This document shows positions 1 to 10,271 of a stretch of DNA of 64,000 nucleotides, piece by piece (the first letter of the stretch is position 1; each line of letters starts with the position of its first letter). The notes under the pieces are model-generated. The model was not told where the DNA came from and ran no database searches. It saw only the letters and a program-made list of their open reading frames with translations. The DNA is taken from NCBI RefSeq assembly GCF_004664715.2, contig NC_051083.1:101957661-102021660 (forward strand), written 5' to 3'. A program made the position numbers and the translations under genes. Origin of the DNA: Peromyscus leucopus (lineage: Eukaryota > Chordata > Mammalia > Rodentia > Cricetidae).

Positions 1-287
1 AGCTTAGTTCCTGGTTTTCACACCTTATATATCTTTCTGCTTTCTGACACCACTCCCTGGGATTAAAGGCTCACTTCCTGGGATTAAAGGTGTGAGTCAC
101 CATGCCTGGCTATTTCCAGTGTGGCCTTGAATTTAGAGATCTAGAGGGATTTCTGCCTCTGGAATGCTAGGATTAAAGGTGTGTGTGCCACCATTTTCCA
201 GCCTTTGTATCTAGTGGCTGTTCTGTCTCTGACCCCAGATAAGTTTATTAGGGTGCACAATATTTTGGGGAACACAGTATCACCACA
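1..287 (-). mobile_element. Solo LTR, family A (ERV2-like), cut by window start
   Basis: Read on the minus strand, the element starts TGTGGTGATACTGTG at 287 and contains the cap-proximal gtgcaccctaataaacttat block shared with the LTRs at 4662 and 54040. It carries two B1-like cctttaatccta blocks and a tataagg box near the window edge. The downstream half (R/U5) lies outside the window. Assignment rests on alignment by eye with the 54-kb copy, which has a perfect 6-bp target duplication. Confidence 0.75.
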
Positions 288-903
288 ATCTCCTGTCCTC
301 TGTACGCACAAGGTGTTACATCTAGCCTGTTATTCACCATAAGGAAGGAGAGAGACAACATTTATGGGTTCCAAATATTTTAACAGATCACCACATAAGC
401 AGGTCACTGATTGATCAATCAGGGCTGCAGAACAAGGACTCAGGAGCCATGTTTCTCCTGACAGCCCTGAGCAGGGGCAGACTGGGGTTTATAAGCACAA
501 AAATCACAAACATTTGTTGCTAAGTTACAGTTACAATTTTCACCAATCAGGAATAAAGATGAGGGAATGTCCTGGAGTGTTCTGTCATTGTCAACCAACA
601 CACAAGGCAAGCCTTTCAGTCTAGCCAATCAGATTCATTTGTTCCTTCTGTGGTTAGGAACAGCCATTATGTTTCTAGAGAACTAAAGATGCTTAATGAC
701 TATTTCTATGGTTTAGAGAGGAGGTTGGTCAGCCATTGTTAAGTTCTCAGCTCCCCTGGGGCTTGAAAACCTTAATCTTATTTCAACCTACAGGTAAAAT
801 GGAGTCTGAAGTCAAAATGGCAGAACTTAGGCTAAGGTGCTTTTACCTGCTACCTTAAAGGTAAACATAAAATTTAAAAAGTATGTATTTTGTGGTGACA
901 CAT
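288..903. other. No gene seen; possible degraded LTR
   Basis: The stretch has CCAAT-like boxes on the minus strand (caccaatcag, agccaatcag) and a tttataa box near 490, which suggests a decayed minus-strand LTR between about 400 and 850. I cannot define its ends or a target duplication. The 62-codon reading frame here has no recognisable features. Confidence 0.35.
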
Positions 904-978
904 TCTGGCCTTCGTAATGAGTTCCAAGCCAGTCAGGGATACACAGTGAGACCCTGTCTCAAAGAAAATAATTAAAAG
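904..978 (+). mobile_element. B1 SINE, 3' fragment
   Basis: The right half of a B1 is recognisable: gagttccaagccagtcaggg, then acacagtgagaccctgtctc and an A-rich tail. The left half is missing. Divergence is high, so this is an old copy. Confidence 0.7.
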
Positions 979-1330
979 AACTAATGGATGACTAGGAAAG
1001 ATCAGATTGTTCATATCACTTTTAAAGTTTTAAAGTGTGAGACTGAGGCAGGATACAAATGCAGGGACATTTGGGGAACAAGCAGGGGAAATGAACCTCT
1101 CATACCCAACTCTGATTAACATCTTTCACTTGCAAGAATTTCAGCACCATTAACAGTTGTTGTAAATTCTGAGTATTCCTTTTACATATAAATATTTTAT
1201 GAAAATAGCAATGACCCAGATTGAAAGCCTGGATAAATATTTATGGTCTTGGTCAAGGTCTCACTTTTTTTCCCTTTGACATAACCTTAGGATTCAAACA
1301 AACTTAAGTTTATATTAAAAAATCTTTCCA

Positions 1331-1466
1331 GGCCTGGCAGAGGTGTCACAGGCCCTTAATCTCAGCACTCCTTGGGAGGCAGATGCAGGCAGATCTCTGA
1401 GTTCGAGGCCAACCTGGTCTGCAGAGTGAGTTCCAGGATAGGCTCCAAAGCTACACAAAGAAACAC
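1331..1466 (+). mobile_element. B1 SINE
   Basis: Nearly full length: ggcctggcagaggtg, then cttaatctcagcact, gggaggcagatgcaggcaga, gttcgaggccaacctggtct and gctccaaagctacacaaaga. The last block is the cricetid-type 3' variant. The element lies on the plus strand and is moderately diverged. Confidence 0.85.
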
Positions 1467-1628
1467 TTATTTATTTCTAAGTCTGCCTGTTCCTCCATTT
1501 TAAAAGGAAAACCAATAAATTCAATTTAAACAGAAAGGATACAGAATAATGAAGACAAACACTATTTTCTGAACTGTTCTTGTCCTTTTAAAAATATTAT
1601 TCTCCTTCTAGTAGAGTTGAAGCATGCC

Positions 1629-1746
1629 ATTCAGGAGGCAGAGGCAGATGGATCTCTGAGTTTGAGGCCAGTCTGGTCTACACAGTGAGTTTGGGGACAG
1701 TTAGGGCTACACAGAGAGTTGACATATAGCTTATCTCAAATAAAAA
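1629..1746 (+). mobile_element. B1 SINE, 5'-truncated
   Basis: Starts inside the element at caggaggcagaggcagatgg and runs through gtttgaggccagtctggtct to the ctcaaataaaaag tail. A short internal repeat of catatagcttatct follows at its 3' edge. Confidence 0.75.
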
Positions 1747-2690
1747 GATAAGCATATAGCTTATCTAACTCAGAAGCAAGTAAGGACTCAACAGCAGCTT
1801 GAGATATGAAAAAACAAGCCCAGATCAAAGACCAAGTTTTCCAGCAAACAAGTGTCCAGTTACTAAGGAAATATAATTATTTGAACATAGAATGAGGGTG
1901 GAGAAAGGGGAGTCAACTAACTCCTTGTACAACAGGGTAGGGCTCAGTTTTATCAACATGAAGCTCTCAAATGGATTTTTATGCTGAAATTACATCATAT
2001 CTTACTGACAACTATAAATATACTCACCCATAACTCATGTTTTTCATTAAGACATCTGAAAGATTTCTCTTAAAAAGTCAACAAAAATGTCTAATGGAAT
2101 GTTCATCGTATTCATCTGCCAAAGTTACATAGCATGTTGCATATCACCAGAACATTCTATCCATGAACATAAATATTGAGTTTAATAATTCAAGGGACAC
2201 AACATTTGCTCTGTGAATACTGGTTTTATCTTAATTATTTTACAAAGTACATTTATATCAAACTGTTAAGCTGGGCAGGAGACAGTTGCTAACAGGATTA
2301 GGAGGTCAATGAAGATCGACTCCCTTCAAGGTCACCTTAGGAACCTGACCTCACATTTCTAGAATACACAAAAAAGGGAAAATCCCACAATTGCCCTTTT
2401 ACAAGATCTAAAACACCATATGACAGGAAGAAGGTATAAGAGCTGCCCCCATGGCACAGTTAGAGAAAGCTACTTCTTCTTGTCAAAATAGAAGCAGAAT
2501 TTTCTCTCTCCTCTTGGGTAGACACATTCTACTCCCATCTATTCCAAAGACTATACATTACATACTGTGCCCCTCCCCTACAGTTTTTTTACTGTTAAAT
2601 TTTTCTGCTTTTCTGAGCTCCAACAACCCCCCAAAATTCTTAAAAAGTTACTTTCTCTTGTCCCCCTTTTATCTCTTCTTTAGTTAAGGA
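1747..2690. other. No gene or recognised repeat
   Basis: AT-rich sequence without a long open frame, snRNA, tRNA or clear transposon similarity. A 78-codon frame starting at 2451 is low-complexity and rich in leucine and serine, with no recognisable domain. Confidence 0.6.
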
Positions 2691-2820
2691 TTTTTTTCTC
2701 TGTAGCCTTGGCTGTCAGGAACTAGTTCTGTAGACTATGCTGAACTTGAACTCACAAAGATCTGCCTGCCTCTGCTTCCTTAGTGCTGGGATTAAAGATA
2801 TGTGCCCCTACACCCAGCCT
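2691..2820 (-). mobile_element. B1 SINE
   Basis: Minus-strand B1: tctctgtagccttggctgtc, cttgaactcacaaagatctg, cctctgcttccttagtgctg, ggattaaagatatgtg and cacccagcct. Diverged but nearly complete. Confidence 0.85.
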
Positions 2821-3504
2821 ACCTTAACTTTTTATTCACTCTTTGAAGACCCTAGTTCTTCCATTCCTGAGTCTATGGGCTTTGCCCTTCTCTCAAATAA
2901 TAACAATAAAAGTCCTCAAGTTTCCTCTGAGTCCTGTATCCATATTCCCACATCATCAAGATTTGGAACTCATAAGGGAACCATGATTCCTAGCAACATA
3001 TTTAGATATGTTATAAATATCTAATATCTAATACATTATTTTATGACATGGTGTACTACAAAATGTCTCTTATAAAGCAATAGCCCATCTCTGCATTGAC
3101 AAAATGTGTGTACATTTTAAATGGACCAAGGCAAGTGTATTATCAAAATGATATACAGGTCAATCCTAACATTAATGTTTCAATTTTATATTTTAAGTTT
3201 GCCTAGCAAAACCAGATGCATTTCTTTCTGTACACTTGATAAAATGTTGTTTTTCAACTCTCTTTGTTATTTCTCCTAAGTTCTATAATCAACTTTTTCC
3301 TCAGACTCATTTTCCAACATTAACATTTAGCACCAGACTTAAAACCTTGAGTTGAAAGTTAACATTCCAGTTAGTATTTTAAATTAGCCTGACAAATTCC
3401 TTTTCAGTTACAAGTTCAAATTGTTATCTAAACCTTTATATTTTTAGCTAGTTTCAAAATACAGGTACAGAAACAATTGCTCTAAAACAATAAAAACAAA
3501 CAAA

Positions 3505-3632
3505 GTCAGGCTGGACAGCCCACAGGGAGAGGCAGACAGGATCTCTGAGTTCAAAGTCAGCCTGGTCTAAGAAGTAAGGTCCCAGACAGCCAGTGCTATG
3601 TAGAGAGACCTTGTCTCAAAAAAAAATCAAAA
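3505..3632 (+). mobile_element. B1 SINE, internally deleted
   Basis: Plus-strand B1 with ggctggacagcccacaggga, then gatctctgagttcaaagtca, gcctggtctaagaagtaagg and cttgtctcaaaaaaaaa. Part of the left half is deleted. The A-rich tail extends to about 3650. Confidence 0.75.
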
Positions 3633-4661
3633 CAAACAACAAAACAGACACACTCATACACAGGAACACAGTTCAAAACATGGCATGCCAATCATAATTC
3701 TTAACATGCATAATAAGTTTAAAAACGCAATAATAAAGTGGCCAGAGATTTGTCACTGAGAAGAGAATGGCTTTTGCCCTGTTGCTTCATTAGAAAGCTT
3801 CTGAAGGACTAGTTGGCTATAGTTCTCCCTAGAGGGTACTGAAGGAGTCAAGACCTCTTTTCATACTTACATAAATCACAGCAGAGCTCACCTCAAAACT
3901 CTTATCCCAAAAGGTGCAACAGAATCCTAAGCCCCAAAATCTTTCCTGCCACAGAGCAGATGCCTGGACCCTCTCACTAGAACTTGACATTTGCTCAAAG
4001 AACTTCCAAAATGACAAGGCCTGTCCTACAAAAGGCATTATTAGAATATGGGCCTGTCCCTTTAAGACTAAGTCAAACCTTGTCCCCTCAGAGCTGACAG
4101 ACTCTTCTTAGGTGAGGATTAGAATACACAGGTCCTAGCAGGGAAAAGGTTAAGTTCAAGATGCAGGAGACCTAACCATGCCTCCTCCCTGGGAAGCCTC
4201 CCACTCCAGGAAACAGAAGAGTTCCTTCCCAGTGTCTCTGTGAGCTCTGTCCAGTCTGTCTGTCTCCCTGACCCTGCTTGCTGCAGTTTTCCACTACAGT
4301 TCAGCAGAAGCCAGTCATCAAATGGTTCAAAAGAACCCAAAAGCAAACAGGACAGCAAAGCTCCAGGTGCACTAATTGGGTGCACTTACCAAGGGTCAGA
4401 GTTACTCAAGAATTCAAAATAAAAATCCAAAGCCAACTTCACCACAAACAGTCAAATGAACTGATACATCAGCTAAAGTGACTTCAGTAGTTGTCTCCAT
4501 CCAGAATTAACTTGAGATGGGCTGCTGACATCTCAAAGTGTGCCTTTTGTCCCTTTCTGGTCTCCATGTTGTTACTGGAATTGGGGTCATAGTTTGTGCC
4601 CCAACAAGCCATGTTCAGCTACCATCCTCAATAAGCCAATTAAAATAGAGAAAACCTAGAG
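3633..4661. other. No gene; possible decayed LTR
   Basis: The block between about 3770 and 4480 has mixed base composition and a gggcctgtccctttaagac motif resembling a retroviral U3 or promoter, but I could not find paired ends. Open frames here (up to 88 codons) overlap on both strands and show no recognisable protein. Confidence 0.4.
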
Positions 4662-5000
4662 TGTGGTGGTATTGTGTTTCCCAAAATATTGTGCACCCTA
4701 ATAAACTTATCTGGGGTCAGAGACAGAACAGCTACAATATTAAACATGAGGATAGTCAGTGGAAGCACAAGATTTAATCCTAGCATTCCAGAGGCAGAAA
4801 TCCATCTTTTCAAGGATACAGCCAAGCATGGTGACTCACGCCTTTAATCCTAGGGAGTGATGGTAGAAAGCAGAAAGGTATATAAGGCATTAGGACCAGA
4901 AACTGGAAGCATTTGGCTGGTTAAGCATTTGGCTGGTTAAGCATTCAGGCTTTTGAGCAGAGAAAAGGGAAAGAGACGCTGTGACTCCCTCCAGTCCATC
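4662..5000 (+). mobile_element. LTR, family A (ERV2-like), 3' end unclear
   Basis: Starts TGTGGTGGTATTGTGTTTCC and carries the caccctaataaacttatctg block, the B1-like gcctttaatcctagggagtg segment and a tatataaggc box at about 4880. The 16-bp unit gcatttggctggttaa is tandemly duplicated at 4909-4924 and 4925-4940. Similarity to the 54-kb LTR fades after about 4970, so the 3' portion is diverged or lost, and no target duplication could be confirmed. Confidence 0.75.
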
Positions 5001-5500
5001 TTCAAGGTCCTAACTTGAGCATAAGCTTTAAATAGAAAGCAAGAGATGTGCACAACTAAACAGTCTGGCAAGCTGGGGTCCCCTGTCCATCCCAGTCTCA
5101 GTCTCAGCTTCATTTCTCTCTTGCAAAGTCATGCATGATACCCTCCGGGCTTCACTATTTCCATTCCAGGTAGAAGCTTCCCAGGGAAATATTAACTTCT
5201 TGATGTCTACTATTTCAACAATCACCACAATGATCCAGGGGAGAGTTATTGACAACCACACAGAGTTATTGACAATTAGGAATGTTCATTCCTAGAAGAG
5301 CATAGTAGTTACTTTACATATATCTTGACAATTACTTTGGTTAATACATATGGACCATAGTTATTGCCATGGAAATCTGAAATATCAGATGTGACTGTTG
5401 TGGGGAGGAAGGTAGAAGGCTGAGAAATAGAGTCAAAGCAGAATGGCATCACCTTAGTCATTTCATTGCAAAGGCAAAAATTTCCATTAGAATGAATTCA
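5001..5500. other. No gene or recognised repeat
   Basis: Ordinary-composition sequence. I see no transposon hallmark, RNA gene or extended coding frame. A short direct repeat (gagttattgacaa, about 5242 and 5263) is present. Confidence 0.55.
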
Positions 5501-5622
5501 TTAGCTGAGGATGGTGGCACACACCTTTAATCCTCGCACTTGGGAGCCAAAGGTAAAGGAAGGGAGATCTTTGTCAGTTCAAGGCTAGCCTTGTCTACAA
5601 CTAGAGCCTCACTGTGAAAACC
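5501..5622 (+). mobile_element. B1 SINE
   Basis: Plus-strand B1: ttagctgaggatggtggcac, acacctttaatcctcgcact, then ttcaaggctagccttgtcta and actgtgaaaacccttg. Its A-rich tail position is taken by the pyrimidine satellite that follows directly. Confidence 0.8.
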
Positions 5623-5767
5623 CTTGCTCTCCCCTCTCTCCTCTCCCCTCTCCCTCTCCCCTCTCCCCTCTCCCCCTCCCCCTCCCCCTCCCCTGCCCCT
5701 CTCCCCTCTCCCCTCTCCCCTCTCCCCTCTTCCCCCTCCACTCTCCCCTCTCCCTTCTACCTTCTCT
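5623..5767. repeat. Pyrimidine-rich (CCCCTCT)n satellite
   Basis: About 145 bp made almost only of C and T on the plus strand, in imperfect ctctcccc and ctcccc units. All four overlapping open frames here are low-complexity artefacts of the repeat. Such mirror-symmetric polypurine-polypyrimidine tracts can form triplex DNA; that is inference from general knowledge. Confidence 0.95.
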
Positions 5768-6051
5768 CCACCCCAATTCCCCATAGATATATTTTTCCTT
5801 CAAGAGAGAAGAGAGTCTGGTTAGATGGTGGCTCTTGATATGAGAATATCTGAAATTCCATTTAATATCAAAGAGCAACAACAAATTTGAGGTGTTACGG
5901 TGATCTGAGGCCTGAGATTACCAGTGCTGATGTGAGCATCCTAAAGGGGAGAAAAGAACAATGAGAATGACAATTTTTCTTCTGCTCCCAGAGAATTCTG
6001 AAACAAAGTGAGGAGTGGGTGAGGATGATCAAAGTACAGGATATATGTATT
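5768..6051. other. No gene or recognised repeat
   Basis: Single-copy-looking spacer between the pyrimidine satellite and the LTR at 6052. The last five bases (gtatt, 6047-6051) form the left target duplication of that LTR. Confidence 0.6.
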
Positions 6052-6615
6052 TGTTGTGCCCAGATCATGACCCCAGAGAGATCACCAAAGACAAGCATGC
6101 CAGAATGCAAAAGCAAGGTTTAATTCTGGATATACAATACAAGCCTAGGCAGGGACTTTGTCCAATACATCCAACGCAGTGGAGGCTGGAGGAAATGCCC
6201 ACCTATCTGCAAGCTCAGTTTTTAAAGGGAAAAATCACAAGGTTACATCATTTAGGGCTGCTAGTACAGGTACAATTCTGATTGGCTCACTTCTAGGGGC
6301 TTTCTAGAAATCATTGCTTAATCTTATTTCTATGGGGGTGGTTGCTTACCACCATTGCTCATTGGCTGCCCTCAGGTGGGGACATTTTTATGGTCAGTTA
6401 CCCTGGAAACCAAGGTTGGAACATTCTATAGTCTGGCAGTCATTACCTTGTGACTACCTTGTGACTCTGTACTTTTACACTTCCTGGTTTCTGGAATCCG
6501 GACTGACTTGTTTCCGTAACTATTGGCCTATTCCTAGAAGGAGAAATCTTAGGCCTTAGTTTTTGGGTGAAAGCCTTTTGGTCTTATTTCTAAGATGGCT
6601 CATTTTGGTCTCACA
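6052..6615 (-). mobile_element. Solo LTR, endogenous retrovirus, minus strand
   Basis: On the minus strand it begins TGTGAGACCAAAATGAGCC (6615) and ends GGGCACAACA (6052), so it has TG...CA termini. It is flanked by the 5-bp direct repeat gtatt (6047-6051 and 6616-6620). It contains CCAAT-like boxes (on plus as tgattggctc and cattggctg). No internal region accompanies it, so it is a solo LTR of 564 bp. Family unknown to me. Confidence 0.75.
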
Positions 6616-6642
6616 GTATTAAAAATGTTATTAACCATTATC

Positions 6643-6674
6643 ATGCTTGCTTCTGCAGCACATATGCTAAAATT
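6643..6674 (+). pseudogene. U6 snRNA fragment (5' end, 3'-truncated)
   Basis: The segment atgcttgcttctgcagcaca, continuing tatgctaaaatt, matches the first 32 nt of U6 snRNA with about four mismatches by eye. The match stops abruptly after nt 32, and no poly(A), U6 core or pol III terminator follows. It lies 27 bp from the end of the solo LTR. It is a non-functional retro-derived fragment. Confidence 0.75.
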
Positions 6675-6746
6675 TAAACCCACTATTTATACAATCAATT
6701 TACACTAATAATGTGATAAAAAGAGGTAGTGGTATGTGGTTCATAA

Positions 6747-7342
6747 TGAAAGGACCAAGCAGATGCCATAACAGGCTGTTCAGTCTTCTCTCAGAGATCA
6801 GGCCTTAATTTGTTTCCTGAGACTTGAGCAAGGGGTTTCTGGGAGGGCCATGAACAAAAGGCAATTCATCACTGATTCCCCTGCCAACAGGGACAGGGAG
6901 ATAGGACACATCAAGCCTGGGACACTGATCAGCCCCCACCATCAGTACTTGCAAGGCCAGCCAGCCTCCACAGCAGCTCAAGGACAAAGCCTGGGACTTG
7001 TCCAGGCCTGCCCCAAAAAATGGACAACTATAACCCCCAACTAACACTAGCCAATTAAAAGTTGCTAACATGATTGCCACTCGCATGAACCAACCCTGAG
7101 TCTGTTCCTATGTAGTCTGTACACCCCAAGCCCGGCCCCCCCCCCCCCCCCGCCACGAACCTTGCTTTTTCCCTATAAAAACCCTTCTCCATTGCTACTT
7201 GGGTTCTTTCCTGTTCTGTTGCTGCATCAGATGGGTGGAGAAACCCGGGTTAACTCACAACAATAAAAAGACTCCTTGCTTTTGCATCAGATTTGGTCTC
7301 TTGATGGTCTTTGGGGGATTCTAGGTACAATACATAACAACA
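6747..7342 (+). mobile_element. Solo LTR, gammaretrovirus-like (ERV1)
   Basis: It starts TGAAAGGACCAAGCAGATGC and ends near ACATAACAACA. The order is that of an ERV1 LTR: a CCAAT-type box (tagccaattaaaag, about 7050), a C16 run (7136-7151), a TATA box (ccctataaaaacc, about 7172), R, the poly(A) signal aataaaaag (about 7262), and the U5 block ggtctttgggggattc. No internal sequence follows. Outer boundaries are estimated because no clear target duplication was found. Confidence 0.75.
7136..7151 (+). repeat. Poly(C) run in LTR U3
   Basis: Sixteen consecutive C residues just upstream of the LTR TATA box. Probably polymorphic. Confidence 0.95.
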
Positions 7343-7894
7343 GGTCATTAATACCATGGGAAAAGAACTTTCATGTCCTAAAAGAGAGTAAATGGCATCA
7401 TTTTCACATATTAAACATATTTCCTTCCATTTTAATAAGGCAAGAGGCAGGGAACAATGTGTTTATCTGGCTATTAGTTAGTCCGATATTCAATTCCACT
7501 GGTGGACACAGACAGCTGCTGTAGAAGCCCCAGGCCATGTCTCCCAAGTTGAAGCACTGACTGTGTCATTCAGCACTGCCATTAACAAACGTAACACAAT
7601 CACAGTATAAGCTGCAGCCGCTTAATGAAAACATTTCTGGTAATTAGACTCCCCATTTGTTTATCTGAATCTCTTGCCTCTACTCCATATTGCTTATAAT
7701 ATTACATACCACAGGTTGAATGCTATTTAGAAATGGCCAGATCATATCAAATCAACTCACTAACCAGCTCATACTTTGGAGAGTGATTAGCAATAACAGG
7801 AATATTAAGTGGCCAATGACCCTTAATTCAATAGAGAATGTATTCATTATAATACAATTGTGAATTTCTGGGCTAATGAATTAGAAATAATAAT
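7343..7894. other. No gene or recognised repeat
   Basis: AT-rich spacer without recognisable transposon sequence or extended coding frame. An 82-codon frame at 7276-7524 begins inside the LTR and has no recognisable motif. Confidence 0.55.
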
Positions 7895-8110
7895 AAAAGT
7901 AATAATAATAATAACAATAAGTAGCTACTATTCATTAAATCATATGATATGCCAGAAGCTTTAGATATATTATGTCAGCAATCCTCTAAGACAATTCTGG
8001 GAGATGTGATTGCTAGCAGGGTTCCACAGAATTCTGGGAATCAGACTGATCATGGGACTTGTCCTTGATCAAAGATAGCAAGCACATAGGAGATGAAGGA
8101 TTTGATGTTA
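7895..8110 (-). mobile_element. MIR SINE, minus strand
   Basis: Degraded but ordered similarity to antisense MIR: a taataataataacaataagt start, then gatatgccagaagctttaga, caatcctctaagacaattct, and a distal segment resembling the gtcacacagctagtaagtgg region. MIR predates placental mammals, so this part of the host DNA is ancient. Confidence 0.6.
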
Positions 8111-8540
8111 AGTCAATAGAGTTCTAAAATCTTTGTTGTGACTCACAATGGTGCTCTCCTCTACCTAGACTTTTCTATAGTTTACCAAAATGCTTGCAGC
8201 ATTTGTGTATTATTTAGTGATACCATATAAGATAGATGAAACACTTTAGATTTCCCAAAATTTGTGTTGCATCTTAAAAAAAAAACAACACAGTGAATTG
8301 TAAAATACTGAGAAAGTAAACTGGATGTTTTACCCCAAAGAAGTACAACTTATGCAAATACCCACAGGATGCACTATAGAGTGCTCTAAGACGGAAAGCA
8401 AAGTAGAATCCCTTTACTGAGGAAAAGACAAGGCAAGGAGTGAGTACTTCTAGATAGATAAGGAACTAAGAGTATGCCATTAAGAGAATATAAAATATAA
8501 ATGGAATGCAAAAATACACTAAGGATTCGTTTTACCCTTA
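8111..8540. other. No gene or recognised repeat
   Basis: AT-rich single-copy-looking spacer with a short A-run near 8276. The last ten bases form the left target duplication of the following B1. Confidence 0.55.
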
Positions 8541-8715
8541 TTTTTTTCTTTGCTTGGTTTTGGTTTTGGTTTTTTGAGACAGGGTTTCTCTGTGTAGCTT
8601 TGCGCCTTTCCTGGATCTCACTCTGTAGACCAGGCTGGCCTCGAACTCACAAAGATCCACCTGCCTCTGCCTCCCTAGTGCTGGGATTAAAGGCGTGTGC
8701 CACCACCGCCTGGCT
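8541..8715 (-). mobile_element. B1 SINE, young, with target duplication
   Basis: Complete minus-strand B1 with the gtagctttgcgcctttcctg cricetid block and ggattaaaggcgtgtgccac. The pol III promoter-bearing end is at 8715 and the T-rich (poly(A)) end at 8541. The target duplication ttaccctta is visible at 8532-8540 and about 8715-8723. Low divergence suggests recent insertion. Confidence 0.93.
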
Positions 8716-9065
8716 TACCCTTAATTTTTAATTATATTTACATTAAAAAGTCCATTTCCTGAAAATGTAAAACTTAGGAAATATCCAAGGTTAAACATGC
8801 TATACAAAGATCTGTTGTTGGAGTATTTGGAGTATTTCTTTAAAGAATATTCATTGTCAGCCATTTTCCTTTGGAAAGCAGAGTTTTTAATGTGTGAATA
8901 TTGTGTCATGCTTAATATCCTATCCACGTATTTCCCTCATACTTTTGAAATTACCAAACTGCTTATCACACATCTTTGCTGTTGTCTGAATACCAAAGTC
9001 CAGTGAATTCTTGTAATATCAGAGTGCAGTAAGAGAGGCCTTGTGAAAAGGAAAAGTGTATTTTA

Positions 9066-9187
9066 AAGTTTTTCAAGAAAGGGTATCTCTGTGTAGTCCT
9101 AGCTGTCCTGAAACTTGCTCTGTATCCTTAGGTTAGCCTCAAACACAGAGATCCACCCTAAAGTCTTGTGCCACTACTGCCTGGCTA
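9066..9187 (-). mobile_element. B1 SINE, old
   Basis: Diverged minus-strand B1: aagggtatctctgtgtagtc, ctagctgtcctgaaacttgc, cctcaaacacagagatccac, and gtgccactactgcctggcta. Confidence 0.8.
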
Positions 9188-9281
9188 AAGGATCTATATT
9201 AATATAAAAAGTAGCTTATGCTTGTTTTTTTAATGTCACAATACATATTGTGTATTGACTAGATTTCTTTTTTATTGTCAT

Positions 9282-9430
9282 TTTTTGTTTTTTTGAGACT
9301 AGGTCTCTCTATGTTCTCTGGTTGTGATGGAGCTTTATGTATAGATCATGATGGTGTCCAACTCACAGAGAGCTCCCTACCTCAGTCTCCTGGGTGCTGG
9401 GACTAAAGGAGCACACCACTATGCCCAGCT
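9282..9430 (-). mobile_element. B1 SINE, old
   Basis: Minus-strand B1 with ttgagactaggtctctctat, caactcacagagagctccct, ctcctgggtgctgggactaa and a ccactatgcccagct end. It carries a short insertion in the middle (gatggagctttatgtataga). Confidence 0.75.
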
Positions 9431-9926
9431 ATTGAATATATTTCAAGTTCTATATTTTAACTAACTTTTCTTTGAGATTATAATTTAATTACAACATTTC
9501 TTCTTTCCCTTTCCTCCATCCAAACCCTCCCAAATGCCCCTCCCTATTCTTCTTAAAATCGATGGCCTCTTTTTTCACTAATTGTTATTGTATTCATGTA
9601 TGATATATTTCTAAATACTGTCATGTCACAAACCTGGGAAAAGGGCTAACTGAAGTGCATATTTAACATATCAAATTGAACCTGGCTGCCAGATTCTCCC
9701 AGCATCCTTCAGTCTCTACCTGTTACTGGGTACAGCTGGCATACTCAGCCCCTACCCTGAACTCTCTAGCCATTGTGGTTACCAGGTCCTTTTGTCTCCC
9801 CTTTACTCTTTTTGGCCTCTTGGCCCAGGCGGCCTCTTGGTTGGTGGCTTCTCTCTTACTCTCCCTTCCTCCCCCTCTTCTCATGGTCCAGTTTCATCTG
9901 CAGGCCATGTTTAGCCTAAACTCCTC
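9431..9926. other. No gene; possible host element of the next LTR
   Basis: The pyrimidine-rich block 9780-9926 and the sequence after the LTR (10266-10330, with an aataaaaaaaatct poly(A)-like signal) may be two halves of an older interspersed element split by the LTR. I could not name it. The 91-codon frame 9676-9951 crosses into the LTR and is not credible as a gene. Confidence 0.4.
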
Positions 9927-10265
9927 TGTGGATATTGCTCTGTATAAATAAAATGCTGATTGGCCAGTAGCCAGGCAGGAAGTATAGGCACGACAAGCAG
10001 AGAAGAGAATTCTGGCAACAAGAAGGCTGAGGCAGAAAGACACCGCCAGCCACTGCCATGAAAAGCCAGATGTAAGGTACCAGTAAGCCACAAGCCACGT
10101 GGCAACTTATAGATTAATAGAAATGGGTTAATTTAAGATAAAAGTAGATAACAGGAAGCCTGCCATGGCCATACAATTTACAATTAATATAAAGTATCTG
10201 AGTGATTATTTTATATGTGGGCTGTGGGACTGTGGGGACTTGGTAGGACCTGGAAAGAAGCTACA
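9927..10265 (+). mobile_element. Solo LTR, family B (ERV2-like)
   Basis: Starts TGTGGATATTGCTCTGTATA and ends GGAAAGAAGCTACA. It is flanked by the perfect 6-bp target duplication ctcctc (9921-9926 and 10266-10271). It shares the tgattggccagtagccaggc CCAAT region, the gaattctgg block and the gaagcctgccatggccatac block with both LTRs of the provirus at 13.2-16.1 kb. At 339 bp with no internal sequence, it is a solo LTR left by recombination. Confidence 0.88.
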
Positions 10266-10271
10266 CTCCTC

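Noticed and set aside
3770..4480. Possible complete LTR with ccctttaagac motif
   Set aside because: No TG...CA ends or target duplication could be identified, so it is only mentioned as a possibility.
5527..5884. Overlapping frames of 66-91 codons on both strands
   Set aside because: They are translations of the pyrimidine-rich satellite (Arg/Gly/Glu or Pro/Ser/Leu only).
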